Made by a program: the position numbers and the translations under genes | The notes under the pieces: model-generated | Database searches by the model: none | What the model saw: only the letters and a program-made list of their open reading frames with translations | Told to the model about the DNA's origin: nothing | Part shown: in pieces, positions 1 through 8,280 of the stretch | Numbering within the stretch: position 1 is the first letter of the stretch | Layout: each line of letters starts with the position of its first letter | Assembly: GCF_002217395.1 (NCBI RefSeq) | Contig: NZ_MUHD01000024.1 | Coordinates: 1-64,000 of the forward strand | DNA: 64,000 nucleotides | Direction: 5' to 3' | Origin: Flavobacterium plurextorum | GTDB lineage: Bacteria; Bacteroidota; Bacteroidia; Flavobacteriales; Flavobacteriaceae

Positions 1-112
1 AGTCCAGCTCTACAAAATAATTTGTTCCTTCGGAACTAAAAAAGAGTAAGAGGTTTGATACATATTTTAGAGCAGACTTCAGTCCAGTTTAATAGTATGG
101 ATAAGAAAGAAA

Positions 113-150
113 AAACAAACCCGATAGTTTTTAAACTATCGGGTTTGTTT
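113..150. terminator. bidirectional terminator downstream of rpoN
   Basis: Two perfect 18-nt arms (113-130 and 133-150) surround a TT centre, with A-rich and T-rich flanks on either side, so it can terminate in both directions. The stem carries the AACCCGA...TCGGGTT core seen again at 30.09 kb and 63.7 kb. Bases 1-110 lie to its left; I cannot assign a coding frame there. Confidence 0.85.
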
Positions 151-156
151 TTTTAA

Positions 157-179
157 TGAACTTATATTTCTTATATGGT
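157..179. repeat. solo arm of the 44.7-kb inverted-repeat element
   Basis: These 23 bases match the right terminal arm of the element at 44719-44883 with three mismatches. The copy sits between the terminator and the rpoN stop codon, which suggests a remnant of the same dispersed family. Confidence 0.6.
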
Positions 180-193
180 TTAACAAAAAAAAA

Positions 194-1654
194 CTAAATT
201 TTCTTTCTCATTCTTGCCACTGGAATGTCTAATTGTTCACGGTATTTTGCAATTGTTCTTCTTGCGATTGGATATCCTTTTTCTTTTAGAATTTCTGCCA
301 ATTGATCGTCTGGAAGTGGTTTCTTTTTGTCTTCTTCTTCAATTGTATTCTTAAGAATCTTTTTGATTTCTAAAGTAGAAACATCTTCTCCTTGGTCATT
401 TTTCATGGCTTCAGAAAAGAATTCTTTAATCAGTTTTGTTCCGTATGGTGTTTCGACATATTTACTGTTGGCAACACGCGAAATTGTCGAAATATCCAAA
501 CCAACCATATCAGCAATATCTTTTAAGATCATTGGTTTAAGTTTGGTTTCGTCACCGTCTAAGAAATATTCTTCCTGATAATGCATAATCGCATTCATCG
601 TTACAAAAAGCGTTTCCTGACGTTGCCTGATTGCGTCGATAAACCATTTGGCCGAATCTAGTTTTTGTTTGATAAACTGAACTGCATCTTTCTGGGCAGA
701 TGATTTATCACGAGAATCTTTATACGTCTGCATCATTTCTTGATAATCTTTAGAAACGTGCAGAGAAGGAGCATTTCTTCCGTTTAAAGTCAATTCCAAT
801 TCACCATCAACAATTCTGATGGCAAAATCCGGAACTACATTTTCAGTGACTTTATTATTTCCTGTAAAAGAACCTCCCGGTTTTGGGTTTAATCTTTCGA
901 TTTCGTGAATTGCTTTTTTAAGCTGTTCGTTCGAAACGCTGTATTTCTGTAAAAGTTTATCGTAATGTTTCTTCGTAAAAGCATCAAACTGGTTTTCGAT
1001 AATATCGATCGCTAAATCAACATATTCTGTCGGTGTTTTATGCTTTAATTGAAGTAATAAGCATTCCTGCAAATCGCGTGCTCCAACTCCCGAAGGTTCA
1101 AGTTCGTGAATTACAGTCAGCATTTTTTCGACCATTGCTTCGTCAGTATAAATTCCCTGAGTAAAAGCCATGTCGTCTACGATATCTGGAACGCTTCTGC
1201 GGATGTAACCCATATCATCAATACTTCCAACAAGGAATTCGGCGATTTCGCGTTCTTCATCATTCAAAATAAAAGTATTCAACTGATTGATTAAATCCTG
1301 ATGAAAGCTAATTGGCGAAGCAAAAGGTGTTTCGCGTTCTTCATCATCACTGTAATTATTCACCTGAGTTTTATAATCAGGCGTATCGTCGTCGCTTAGA
1401 TATTCGTCAATGTTAATGTCATCAGCTTCGATTCTGTCCGATTCTGCATCATCATAATCGTCGTAATCTTCATTAGCGAATTCATCAGCTTCATATTCAT
1501 CTTCTTTTCCTGCTTCAAGAGCTGGATTTTCGTTCATTTCTTCTAATAAACGCTGTTCAAAAGCTTGCGTAGGCAATTGAATTAACTTCATCAGCTGAAT
1601 TTGCTGTGGAGATAATTTTTGGGATAATTTTAAATTTAAAAATTGCTTTAGCAT
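194..1654 (-). CDS. rpoN: RNA polymerase sigma-54 factor RpoN
   Basis: This is the alternative sigma factor for -24/-12 promoters, which needs an AAA+ activator to open DNA. The 486-aa protein has the family order: a Gln/Leu-rich activator-contacting region (about residues 8-47), a very acidic linker (50-110), the core-binding region, a helix-turn-helix around 378-420 and the C-terminal RpoN box ARRTIAKYRE near 464-473. Length is normal. It lies downstream of asnS on the same strand, separated by a 150-bp repeat-rich gap. No sigma-54 activator gene is visible in this window. Confidence 0.97.
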   Translation of the reverse strand: MLKQFLNLKLSQKLSPQQIQLMKLIQLPTQAFEQRLLEEMNENPALEAGKEDEYEADEFANEDYDDYDDAESDRIEADDINIDEYLSDDDTPDYKTQVNNYSDDEERETPFASPISFHQDLINQLNTFILNDEEREIAEFLVGSIDDMGYIRRSVPDIVDDMAFTQGIYTDEAMVEKMLTVIHELEPSGVGARDLQECLLLQLKHKTPTEYVDLAIDIIENQFDAFTKKHYDKLLQKYSVSNEQLKKAIHEIERLNPKPGGSFTGNNKVTENVVPDFAIRIVDGELELTLNGRNAPSLHVSKDYQEMMQTYKDSRDKSSAQKDAVQFIKQKLDSAKWFIDAIRQRQETLFVTMNAIMHYQEEYFLDGDETKLKPMILKDIADMVGLDISTISRVANSKYVETPYGTKLIKEFFSEAMKNDQGEDVSTLEIKKILKNTIEEEDKKKPLPDDQLAEILKEKGYPIARRTIAKYREQLDIPVARMRKKI

Positions 1655-1667
1655 TTGATTTTGTTAA

Positions 1668-1785
1668 AAGTTTCAAGTTTCAAGTTTCAGGTTGCAGAAC
1701 GTACCACAACTTGAAACTTGAAACCTGAAACAAATATTATTATTTTAGTTCGCGCTCCAATAACTTGAAACTTGAAACCTGAAAC
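1668..1785. repeat. CAAGTTTCAAGTTTCAGG inverted and direct repeat cluster
   Basis: The asnS-rpoN gap holds two identical 24-bp copies (1708-1731 and 1762-1785) of a sequence built from TTGAAACTTGAAACCTGAAA. An inverted copy at 1668-1693 forms a long potential hairpin with the first. The same family lies inside the leuS reading frame at 24716-24789. Confidence 0.8.
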
Positions 1786-1803
1786 TTTTTTAAACTAAAT
1801 CGA

Positions 1804-3249
1804 TTAAAACTCTGCACTTCCAGGAGTTCTTGGGAAAGGAATTACGTCTCTAATGTTTGTCATACCTGTTACAAACAATACTAAACGCTCAAATCCTAAA
1901 CCGAAACCTGCGTGAGTAGCTGATCCAAATCTTCTGGTGTCTAAGTACCAGTATAATTCTTCTTCATCGATTTCTAAAGCTTTCATTTTTTCGATTAAAA
2001 CGTCGTAACGCTCTTCTCTTTCAGAACCACCAACGATTTCTCCAATTCCAGGGAAAAGGATATCCATTGCGCGAACTGTTTCTTTTCCTGGCTCAGTGTT
2101 ATCGTTCAAACGCATATAAAACGCTTTGATGTTTGCTGGATAATCAAACAAAATTACCGGACATTTAAAGTGTTTTTCAACTAAGTAACGCTCGTGTTCT
2201 GACTGTAAATCAGCGCCCCATTCGTTAATGATATATTGAAATTTCTTCTTTTTGTTTGGAGTAGAATCTCTTAAAATGTCAATTGCTTCAGTGTAAGAAA
2301 CACGTTTGAAGTTGTTTTCCAATACGAAGTTCAATTTCTCTAATAAAGCCATTTCGCTTCTTTCCGCTTGTGGTTTTGATTTTTCTTCTTCAAGAAGTCT
2401 TCCTTCTAAGAATTTCAAATCATCTCCACAATTGTCTAAAGCATATTTAATTACATACTGAATAAAATCTTCAGCCAAATCCATGTTGTCATCAAGGTTG
2501 TTGAAAGCAACTTCAGGTTCGATCATCCAGAATTCTGCCAAGTGACGAGAAGTGTTTGAGTTCTCAGCTCTAAACGTTGGTCCAAAAGTATAAATCTGAC
2601 CCAAAGCCATTGCGAAAGTTTCCCCTTCTAATTGTCCAGAAACCGTTAAGTTCGTATGTTTTCCGAAGAAATCTTTTTTGAAATCAATGTTTCCTTCTTC
2701 ATTTTTTGGAAGATTATCCAAAGGCAATGAAGTTACTTGGAACATTTCTCCAGCACCTTCAGCGTCAGCTCCAGTGATAATTGGCGTGTTTACATAAACA
2801 AAACCTTTTTCCTGAAAATATTTGTGAACTGCAAATGACAATACTGAACGCACACGCATAATCGCACCAAAAGCATTCGTACGTACACGTAAGTGAGCAT
2901 TTTCACGTAAAAATTCTAAAGAGTGTTTTTTAGGCTGCATTGGGAATTTCTCCGCATCAGAATCTCCAAGAATTTCAATTTTTGAAACCTGAATTTCGTA
3001 TTTCTGACCTGCGCCTTTACTTTCAACCAAAGTTCCAATTACAGAAACCGCAGCTCCAGTTGTGATTCTTTTTAAAGTCTCTTCCGGTGTATTTTCAAAA
3101 TCAACAACACATTGTATATTATTAATTGTAGAACCGTCATTAAGCGCGATGAACTGATTATTTCTAAAAGTTCTCACCCATCCTTTTGCATTCACTTCCT
3201 GTAGCGTCGTCGTACTGTTTAATAAGTCTTTAACCTTTGTGTGTTTCAT
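1804..3249 (-). CDS. asnS: asparaginyl-tRNA synthetase
   Basis: A class IIb aminoacyl-tRNA synthetase charging tRNA-Asn. The 481-aa protein has an N-terminal OB-fold anticodon-binding domain ([18 protein letters not shown], about residues 22-40), class II motif 2 ([21 protein letters not shown] region, about 226-246) and motif 3 ([10 protein letters not shown]) near the C terminus. This length and motif set fit AsnRS rather than AspRS. The ATG start precedes the OB fold directly. It is probably co-oriented with rpoN downstream. Confidence 0.97.
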   Translation of the reverse strand: MKHTKVKDLLNSTTTLQEVNAKGWVRTFRNNQFIALNDGSTINNIQCVVDFENTPEETLKRITTGAAVSVIGTLVESKGAGQKYEIQVSKIEILGDSDAEKFPMQPKKHSLEFLRENAHLRVRTNAFGAIMRVRSVLSFAVHKYFQEKGFVYVNTPIITGADAEGAGEMFQVTSLPLDNLPKNEEGNIDFKKDFFGKHTNLTVSGQLEGETFAMALGQIYTFGPTFRAENSNTSRHLAEFWMIEPEVAFNNLDDNMDLAEDFIQYVIKYALDNCGDDLKFLEGRLLEEEKSKPQAERSEMALLEKLNFVLENNFKRVSYTEAIDILRDSTPNKKKKFQYIINEWGADLQSEHERYLVEKHFKCPVILFDYPANIKAFYMRLNDNTEPGKETVRAMDILFPGIGEIVGGSEREERYDVLIEKMKALEIDEEELYWYLDTRRFGSATHAGFGLGFERLVLFVTGMTNIRDVIPFPRTPGSAEF

Positions 3250-3656
3250 TTTATATAATATTGATATTAAATTATTTGTTTTTCAACAACTGCAAATATA
3301 AACGATAATAATTAATTTTTGAAGCTGTTTACTTCGTCAATTCGCTTTTAGCTCGTGTCCCGCTCTCTTTTCGCTGTATCTTTCTATTTTTAAAGAAAAA
3401 ATAGAAAGGATGCCTCCCGAAACTTCGGGACGATCAGGGCTAGGACACCCGTTTTCATAAGAAGTAATTTCTTTTGTTTTGTCATTTCGACGAAGGAGAA
3501 ATCTCCGTAAGAAACTCTACAAAGTTTGGAATTGCAGTGCGGAGCTACTTGCGAAGATTTCTCCTTCGTCGAAATGACAAACTGTGTGTCAACCTTTGAT
3601 GAAGGTTTTTTATTTTAATCCGTGTCAATTCGTGAAATTCGTGGCAAAAGAAAATC
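3250..3656. repeat. gene-free stretch with two repeat elements
   Basis: This 407-bp stretch has no credible ORF. Around 3330-3460 is a composite palindromic region: an inverted TTTCTATTTTT/AAAAAATAGAAA pair and a TCCCGAAACTTCGGGA dyad. At 3481-3578 perfect 24-bp inverted arms (3481-3504 and 3555-3578, beginning GTCATTTCGACGAAGGAG) form a dispersed element seen again at 26987-27084. Confidence 0.8.
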
Positions 3657-6023
3657 TTACTTATCCAAATTCTCCAATTCCTCTTTCTTAGTTTTCTTCT
3701 TCTCAAAAGTCAAAACCAACGAAGGTAAAACCACTAAATTCGCAAACATCGCAAAAGCCAAAGTGCAAGAAATTAATCCTCCCAAAGCAATCGTTCCGCT
3801 AAAGCTTGATAACGTAAATGTTGCAAAACCTAGAATCAAAACTACTGAGGTGTAAAAAGTACTGATTCCAGTTTCTCTTAAAGCACTGAAAACCGATTTC
3901 TTTACTTTTCCGCCGCTTTGAAGCAGGTCATGTTTGTATTTTGCCATAAACTGAATCGCATTATCAACCGAAATTCCAAACGCAATACTAAACACTAAAA
4001 TTGTTGACGGTTTTAACGGAATTCCGAAATAACCCATTAATCCAGATGTAATGCAAAGCGGTAAAATATTGGTAATTACAGACGCCATTACCATTTTGAA
4101 AGATCTAAATAAATACAACATTAAAATCGCAATAACCGCGATTGCAAAAATCAGTGATTCAATTAAATTATCTACTAAATACGATGTTCCTTTTTGGAAA
4201 ACCAATGCTTTTCCAGTAACAGTCACTTCATAACGGTCTTTTGGAAAAATTTCATCTATTTTAGTGTGAAGTTTTTTCTCCACTTTTGCCATTTCATCCG
4301 TACCAATATCTTTCATGAAAGTCGTGATTCGGGCATATTGTCCAGTCGAATCAACGTAAGCTTTCATTAGATTTTCTTTGCTGTTTTTAGTTGCGTTTTT
4401 AGCGTAACTTAAAATAAAAGCCTGTTCTTGCGAAGTCGGTAATTGATAATATTCTGGGTTTCCGTTGTAGAAAGCCTGTTTTGAATATTTAACTAAATTC
4501 ACGATCGAAACTGGTTTTGCCAATTCTGGAATTTCTGCGATTGTAGTTTGCAGTTCATCCATTTTGCGAATGGTTGACGCTTTCATAACACCTTTTTTCT
4601 TTTTGGTGTCAATCATAATTTCAAGCGGCATTACTCCGTTAAATTCTTTTTCGTAGAATAAAATGTCTTTAAAGAAAGAAGCGCTTTTTGGCATTTCACC
4701 AATTAAACTTCCCGAAACTTTCATTTGCGAAACTCCAATTACACTGAAAACTAAAAGCAAACCGTAAACGATGTATACAATTTTACGTTTTGTTTTAACT
4801 AGATTTTCAACAACATTTAAAAGTGTCGAAATATATGTTTTAGTTAAATGATATAAGTGTTTCTCTTTTGGTAATGGCATAAAACTGTATATAATCGGCA
4901 CAATAAAAAGTGTCAATAAATAAACAGAAATTACGTTGATTGAAGTTACTAAACCAAACTCAAAAAGCAAATCATTTCCTGTAATCATAAAGGTTGCGAA
5001 ACCAATTGCCGTTGTTAAATTCGTCATTAAAGTCGAAACTCCAATTTTTGAAATAACACGCTGCAGCGCTTTTGCCTGATTGTTATGTAATTTGATTTCC
5101 TGCTGGTATTTGTTGATCAGGAAAATACAGTTTGTAATACCAATCACGATAATTAACGGCGGAATAATTGCTGTTAAAATTGTGATTTTATAACCAAATA
5201 ATCCCAGCGTTCCAAAAGACCAGATTACGCCAACAATTAAAATACAAATCGAAATGAACGTCGCTCTGAACGAACGGAAAAAGAAAAAGAATATCAAAGA
5301 AACGGTAAATAAAGCCGCGCCGATAAAAAGACCAATTTCACCTTTCATATTGTCCGCATTGATCGTTCTGATATACGGCATTCCGGAAACGCGAAGATCA
5401 ATTCCAGTAGTTTTTTCGAATTTATCGATTTTCGGAACTAAATTTTCTAAGATAAAAGTCTTTCTTTCGGCTGTGTTGACTAAAGCTTTATTGATATAAA
5501 TTGCAGAACGAACACTGCCGCTTTCTTTATTGAATAAAAGACCTTCGTAAAAAGGTAAATTATGAAATAAATCGTATTGAACAGTTTTTAAATAAGCTGG
5601 ATCTAAAACTTTGCTTTGATCAATAAACGGTGATAAAACAAATTTTTCGTTAACGGTATCTTTTTCAAGTTTCTTTAAATCATTTAATGAAACCACTAAA
5701 TCAACTTCCTTAGATTTTTTTAAACCTGTCATCAGCTCATTCCAAGCTGCATAATTTTTTGGAGTAAAAAATTTAGGATCTTTAAAACCAATTACGACAA
5801 GATTTCCCTCTTCGCCAAACTTGTCTAGAAATTTTTGATAATCTTTATTAGCAATATGGTCTTTCGGAAGCAGATTTGCTTCGGTATAAGTCATTGAAAG
5901 ATTCTTCCATTGCAAAGCAAGGAAAATGGTTAAAGCAGAAAGCACAATTAGAATTGTTATTCTGTTTTTAAGTATAATTCGGGCCAATTTTTCCCAAAAT
6001 CCAACTTGGATACTGTTTTTCAT
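3657..6023 (-). CDS. MMPL/RND-family transporter
   Basis: A 788-aa inner-membrane protein with the duplicated RND layout: TM1 (about residues 18-37), a large periplasmic loop (40-225), a five- to six-helix bundle (230-415), then TM (430-450), a second loop and a second helix bundle (630-775). It lacks the 1000-aa length and partner genes of tripartite HAE/HME pumps, so it belongs with the MMPL or hopanoid/lipid-exporter-like group. Substrate is unknown; lipid or hydrophobic export is the family-based guess. It is a single-gene unit. Confidence 0.88.
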   Translation of the reverse strand: MKNSIQVGFWEKLARIILKNRITILIVLSALTIFLALQWKNLSMTYTEANLLPKDHIANKDYQKFLDKFGEEGNLVVIGFKDPKFFTPKNYAAWNELMTGLKKSKEVDLVVSLNDLKKLEKDTVNEKFVLSPFIDQSKVLDPAYLKTVQYDLFHNLPFYEGLLFNKESGSVRSAIYINKALVNTAERKTFILENLVPKIDKFEKTTGIDLRVSGMPYIRTINADNMKGEIGLFIGAALFTVSLIFFFFFRSFRATFISICILIVGVIWSFGTLGLFGYKITILTAIIPPLIIVIGITNCIFLINKYQQEIKLHNNQAKALQRVISKIGVSTLMTNLTTAIGFATFMITGNDLLFEFGLVTSINVISVYLLTLFIVPIIYSFMPLPKEKHLYHLTKTYISTLLNVVENLVKTKRKIVYIVYGLLLVFSVIGVSQMKVSGSLIGEMPKSASFFKDILFYEKEFNGVMPLEIMIDTKKKKGVMKASTIRKMDELQTTIAEIPELAKPVSIVNLVKYSKQAFYNGNPEYYQLPTSQEQAFILSYAKNATKNSKENLMKAYVDSTGQYARITTFMKDIGTDEMAKVEKKLHTKIDEIFPKDRYEVTVTGKALVFQKGTSYLVDNLIESLIFAIAVIAILMLYLFRSFKMVMASVITNILPLCITSGLMGYFGIPLKPSTILVFSIAFGISVDNAIQFMAKYKHDLLQSGGKVKKSVFSALRETGISTFYTSVVLILGFATFTLSSFSGTIALGGLISCTLAFAMFANLVVLPSLVLTFEKKKTKKEELENLDK

Positions 6024-6202
6024 AAATTCTTTAAAAATGGATGCAAATGTAGTGAAAAGTGCTCAAAATCATAAACAATAGATTGTATTTTACTTAATGT
6101 TAACACAAATATTCATATTATTTTTTGTGATAAATTTCTTTCTTTTCACTGTTTAATCATCAGCTTTTCTCATATTTGCAATTAATTTAAAAGGAAAAGA
6201 AA

Positions 6203-6532
6203 ATGAGTTGGATTTTATTAATTATTGCAGGACTTTTTGAAGTTGGCTTTGCATCATGCCTTGGAAAAGCAAAAGAAACAGCAGGAATGATATCTACTTA
6301 CTGGATGATTGGTTTTTTTGTGTGCCTTTCGATCAGTATGATTTTATTGTATAAAGCAACACAGGTACTGCCAATTGGAACGGCTTATGCGGTTTGGACA
6401 GGAATTGGAGCTGTTGGAACTGTTCTAGTTGGAATTTTAATTTTTAAGGAACCAGCTACTTTTTGGAGAATATTTTTCCTTTCAACATTAATTGCCTCAA
6501 TTATCGGATTGAAATTTGTTTCTAGTCATTAA
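6203..6532 (+). CDS. sugE: SMR-family exporter, SugE/Gdx type
   Basis: A 109-aa four-helix small multidrug resistance protein that works as an antiparallel dimer with proton exchange. The essential membrane glutamate is at position 13 (AGLFEV), and GTAYAVWTGIGAVG (59-72) is the signature of the SugE/Gdx branch. That branch exports guanidinium or quaternary ammonium ions. I found no ykkC-type guanidine riboswitch in the 180-bp upstream gap, so the substrate is inferred from family motifs only. The start follows an A/G-rich leader. Confidence 0.9.
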   Translation: MSWILLIIAGLFEVGFASCLGKAKETAGMISTYWMIGFFVCLSISMILLYKATQVLPIGTAYAVWTGIGAVGTVLVGILIFKEPATFWRIFFLSTLIASIIGLKFVSSH

Positions 6533-6539
6533 AAAAAAT

Positions 6540-6608
6540 AAGCCGCAGATTACGTAGATTCTCACAGATTTTTTAAGTCTAGAAAAAATCATTTTAATCA
6601 GTGGCATA
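6540..6608. repeat. degenerate GCCACAGATTA-type repeat
   Basis: The gap between the SMR gene and the kinase holds a decayed inverted pair (CCGCAGATTACG ... AATCAGTGGC) related to the intact element at 20231-20293. Confidence 0.5.
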
Positions 6609-6622
6609 AAAACAAACTAAAA

Positions 6623-7384
6623 ATGCAGGAAAACAATACCACAACATTTATTTTTTTAGCGATTCTTTTACTTCTCATCATCATAATTTGTTTTATGATT
6701 TACCAATTAATGCAGGCGAAGAAGGCAAAAGATGATGCCGAAAGGAGTTTTTATGCGCTTGAAGTTAAGGTGAATGATTTACAGTTAGAAACATTAGAAT
6801 CAAAACTGAATCCGCATTTGTTTAAGAATATTCTAAATTCGATTCAGTCACATGCTTATCAAACCTATTTTGCTTTAGATAAACTGGCGAATGTTTTGGA
6901 CTATATTTTATACGAAAGCAAAAAGAAATTTGTTACCGCAAAAGAAGAAATTGATTTTGCATTGAATTTAATCGAAATCAATAAAATCAAGATTAGTCCG
7001 CTTTTCGAATTAAAGATAAAAACCAACATTAATAAGGAAGATAAATTATACGATCAGCCTTTGCTGGCGCCTTTAATTTCGATTGACTTAATTGAAAATG
7101 CCTTTAAACATGCTGATTTGCAAAGCGCTGATGCCTTTATATCAGTTGTTTTTGAGTTTCGCGATAATGCTTTTTTTATGACGGTTTCGAATAAAATCTC
7201 AGATAAAAAAGTACTTAAAAAAGAACGCAGCGGTTTTGGTCATGCTACTTTGGAACATCGTTTAAGGATTATTTATAAAAATAATTTCAAACTTGACAGG
7301 TTTGTAGAAAACGATATTTATATTGCTCATCTAAAAATTGATCTCCTTGAATACAAAACTGAAATGCTTGCTGCTGGACGATGA
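6623..7384 (+). CDS. LytS/YehU-type sensor histidine kinase
   Basis: A 253-aa membrane kinase with one N-terminal TM helix (about 8-30), a short coiled coil (31-57), a His_kinase domain with the phospho-acceptor in KLNPHLFKN (His65) and an HATPase domain with N-box DLIENAFKHA. There is no extracytoplasmic sensor domain, so the signal probably comes through the membrane or a partner. The 3' end overlaps the response-regulator ORF by about 47 nt, which implies translational coupling. The signal is not known. Confidence 0.9.
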   Translation: MQENNTTTFIFLAILLLLIIIICFMIYQLMQAKKAKDDAERSFYALEVKVNDLQLETLESKLNPHLFKNILNSIQSHAYQTYFALDKLANVLDYILYESKKKFVTAKEEIDFALNLIEINKIKISPLFELKIKTNINKEDKLYDQPLLAPLISIDLIENAFKHADLQSADAFISVVFEFRDNAFFMTVSNKISDKKVLKKERSGFGHATLEHRLRIIYKNNFKLDRFVENDIYIAHLKIDLLEYKTEMLAAGR

Positions 7385-8066
7385 GCTTCCCGGATTAATG
7401 TACTTAAAAATGCTTTGTGAACAAATTCATGAAGTCGAAATTGTAAAAACGTATAATAATCCAGAGAAACTTTTATCAGATATTCCGAATCTCGATTTTG
7501 ATTTATTAATATCAGATATCGAAATGCCTGGAATGGATGGACTTCATCTAGCGGAAATGCTCAGTGATAAAATGGTTATTTTCTGCACGGCTTACAAAGA
7601 GTATGCAGCCGATGCTTTTAATATTGATGCGATAGATTATATTACAAAACCTGTAAAATTAGAACGTCTGCAAAAAGCAATTACAAAAGCTGTAGAACGT
7701 TTTGAAAAGCCTAATGCTGCTAAAAAGTTTATTCAGCTAAATACTGATAAAGGCAAAACACTGCTGTATTTTAATCAAATTCAATATATAAAAACGGCTT
7801 CAAGCGATAGTCGTGATAAAACGGTTTTACTTACAGATGGAAGTTTCTTGAATTTGAAAAATGTTAAGTTCGACACACTTTTAGAGGAATTGCCTGATGC
7901 CGATTTTTGTCGCGCAAACAAAAAAGAAATTGTAGCTGTAAAAGCCATAAAATTCTTTAATCATAATGAAATTGTATTGCATCATACGGATGAAAACAAC
8001 AAAAATGGTACTATAATTTTAAGTGAAACCTATCGTTCTGATTTTTTAAAAAAAGTAAAACTATAG
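7338..8066 (+). CDS. LytTR-family response regulator
   Basis: Receiver domain (acidic pocket LLLDDE, phospho-acceptor Asp in LLISDIEMPG, Lys in ITKPVKL) followed by a C-terminal LytTR DNA-binding domain, 242 aa in total. No ATG exists at the right place: candidate starts are TTG at 7338 (preceded by CTAAAAA) or TTG at 7347, both inside the 3' end of the kinase gene. I chose 7338; the two differ by three residues. It is the cognate partner of the upstream kinase. Confidence 0.9.
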   Translation: MISLNTKLKCLLLDDELPGLMYLKMLCEQIHEVEIVKTYNNPEKLLSDIPNLDFDLLISDIEMPGMDGLHLAEMLSDKMVIFCTAYKEYAADAFNIDAIDYITKPVKLERLQKAITKAVERFEKPNAAKKFIQLNTDKGKTLLYFNQIQYIKTASSDSRDKTVLLTDGSFLNLKNVKFDTLLEELPDADFCRANKKEIVAVKAIKFFNHNEIVLHHTDENNKNGTIILSETYRSDFLKKVKL

Positions 8067-8089
8067 CCGCTTGTGATAAATTATTTTCT

Positions 8090-8153
8090 GTCACGCTGAG
8101 CGTAGTCGATGCCCGATTAAGGGTGTTAAGCCTTCGACTTCGCTAAGGATGAC
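8090..8153. repeat. GTCACGCTGAGCG...GATGAC inverted repeat
   Basis: Imperfect inverted arms (about 8090-8111 and 8131-8153) of the GTCATCCTGAGCGGAGTCGAAGG family, which also occurs at 26861-26920. It lies in the 214-bp gap before the antiporter. Confidence 0.65.
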
Positions 8154-8280
8154 AATCGTTTTTATAACTTATTACAAAGTTTTTCCCACTTGTTACATAC
8201 ATTGAAAATTAGGTGTAGTTTTCCTTTTTCACTTAAACCTCAGTTCTGATATTTGCTGCAATAAATCAAAAGAATGAGTT

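Noticed and set aside
1..110. 3' end of a protein gene entering from the left
   Set aside because: All three plus frames have a stop within 50 bases. One frame then reads to a stop near 92 with a C terminus FRADFSPV, but this is too short to support a call.
6024..6202. Guanidine riboswitch upstream of the SugE/Gdx-type gene
   Set aside because: I looked for ykkC-type conserved ACGG/ACGR hairpin loops in the gap and found none.
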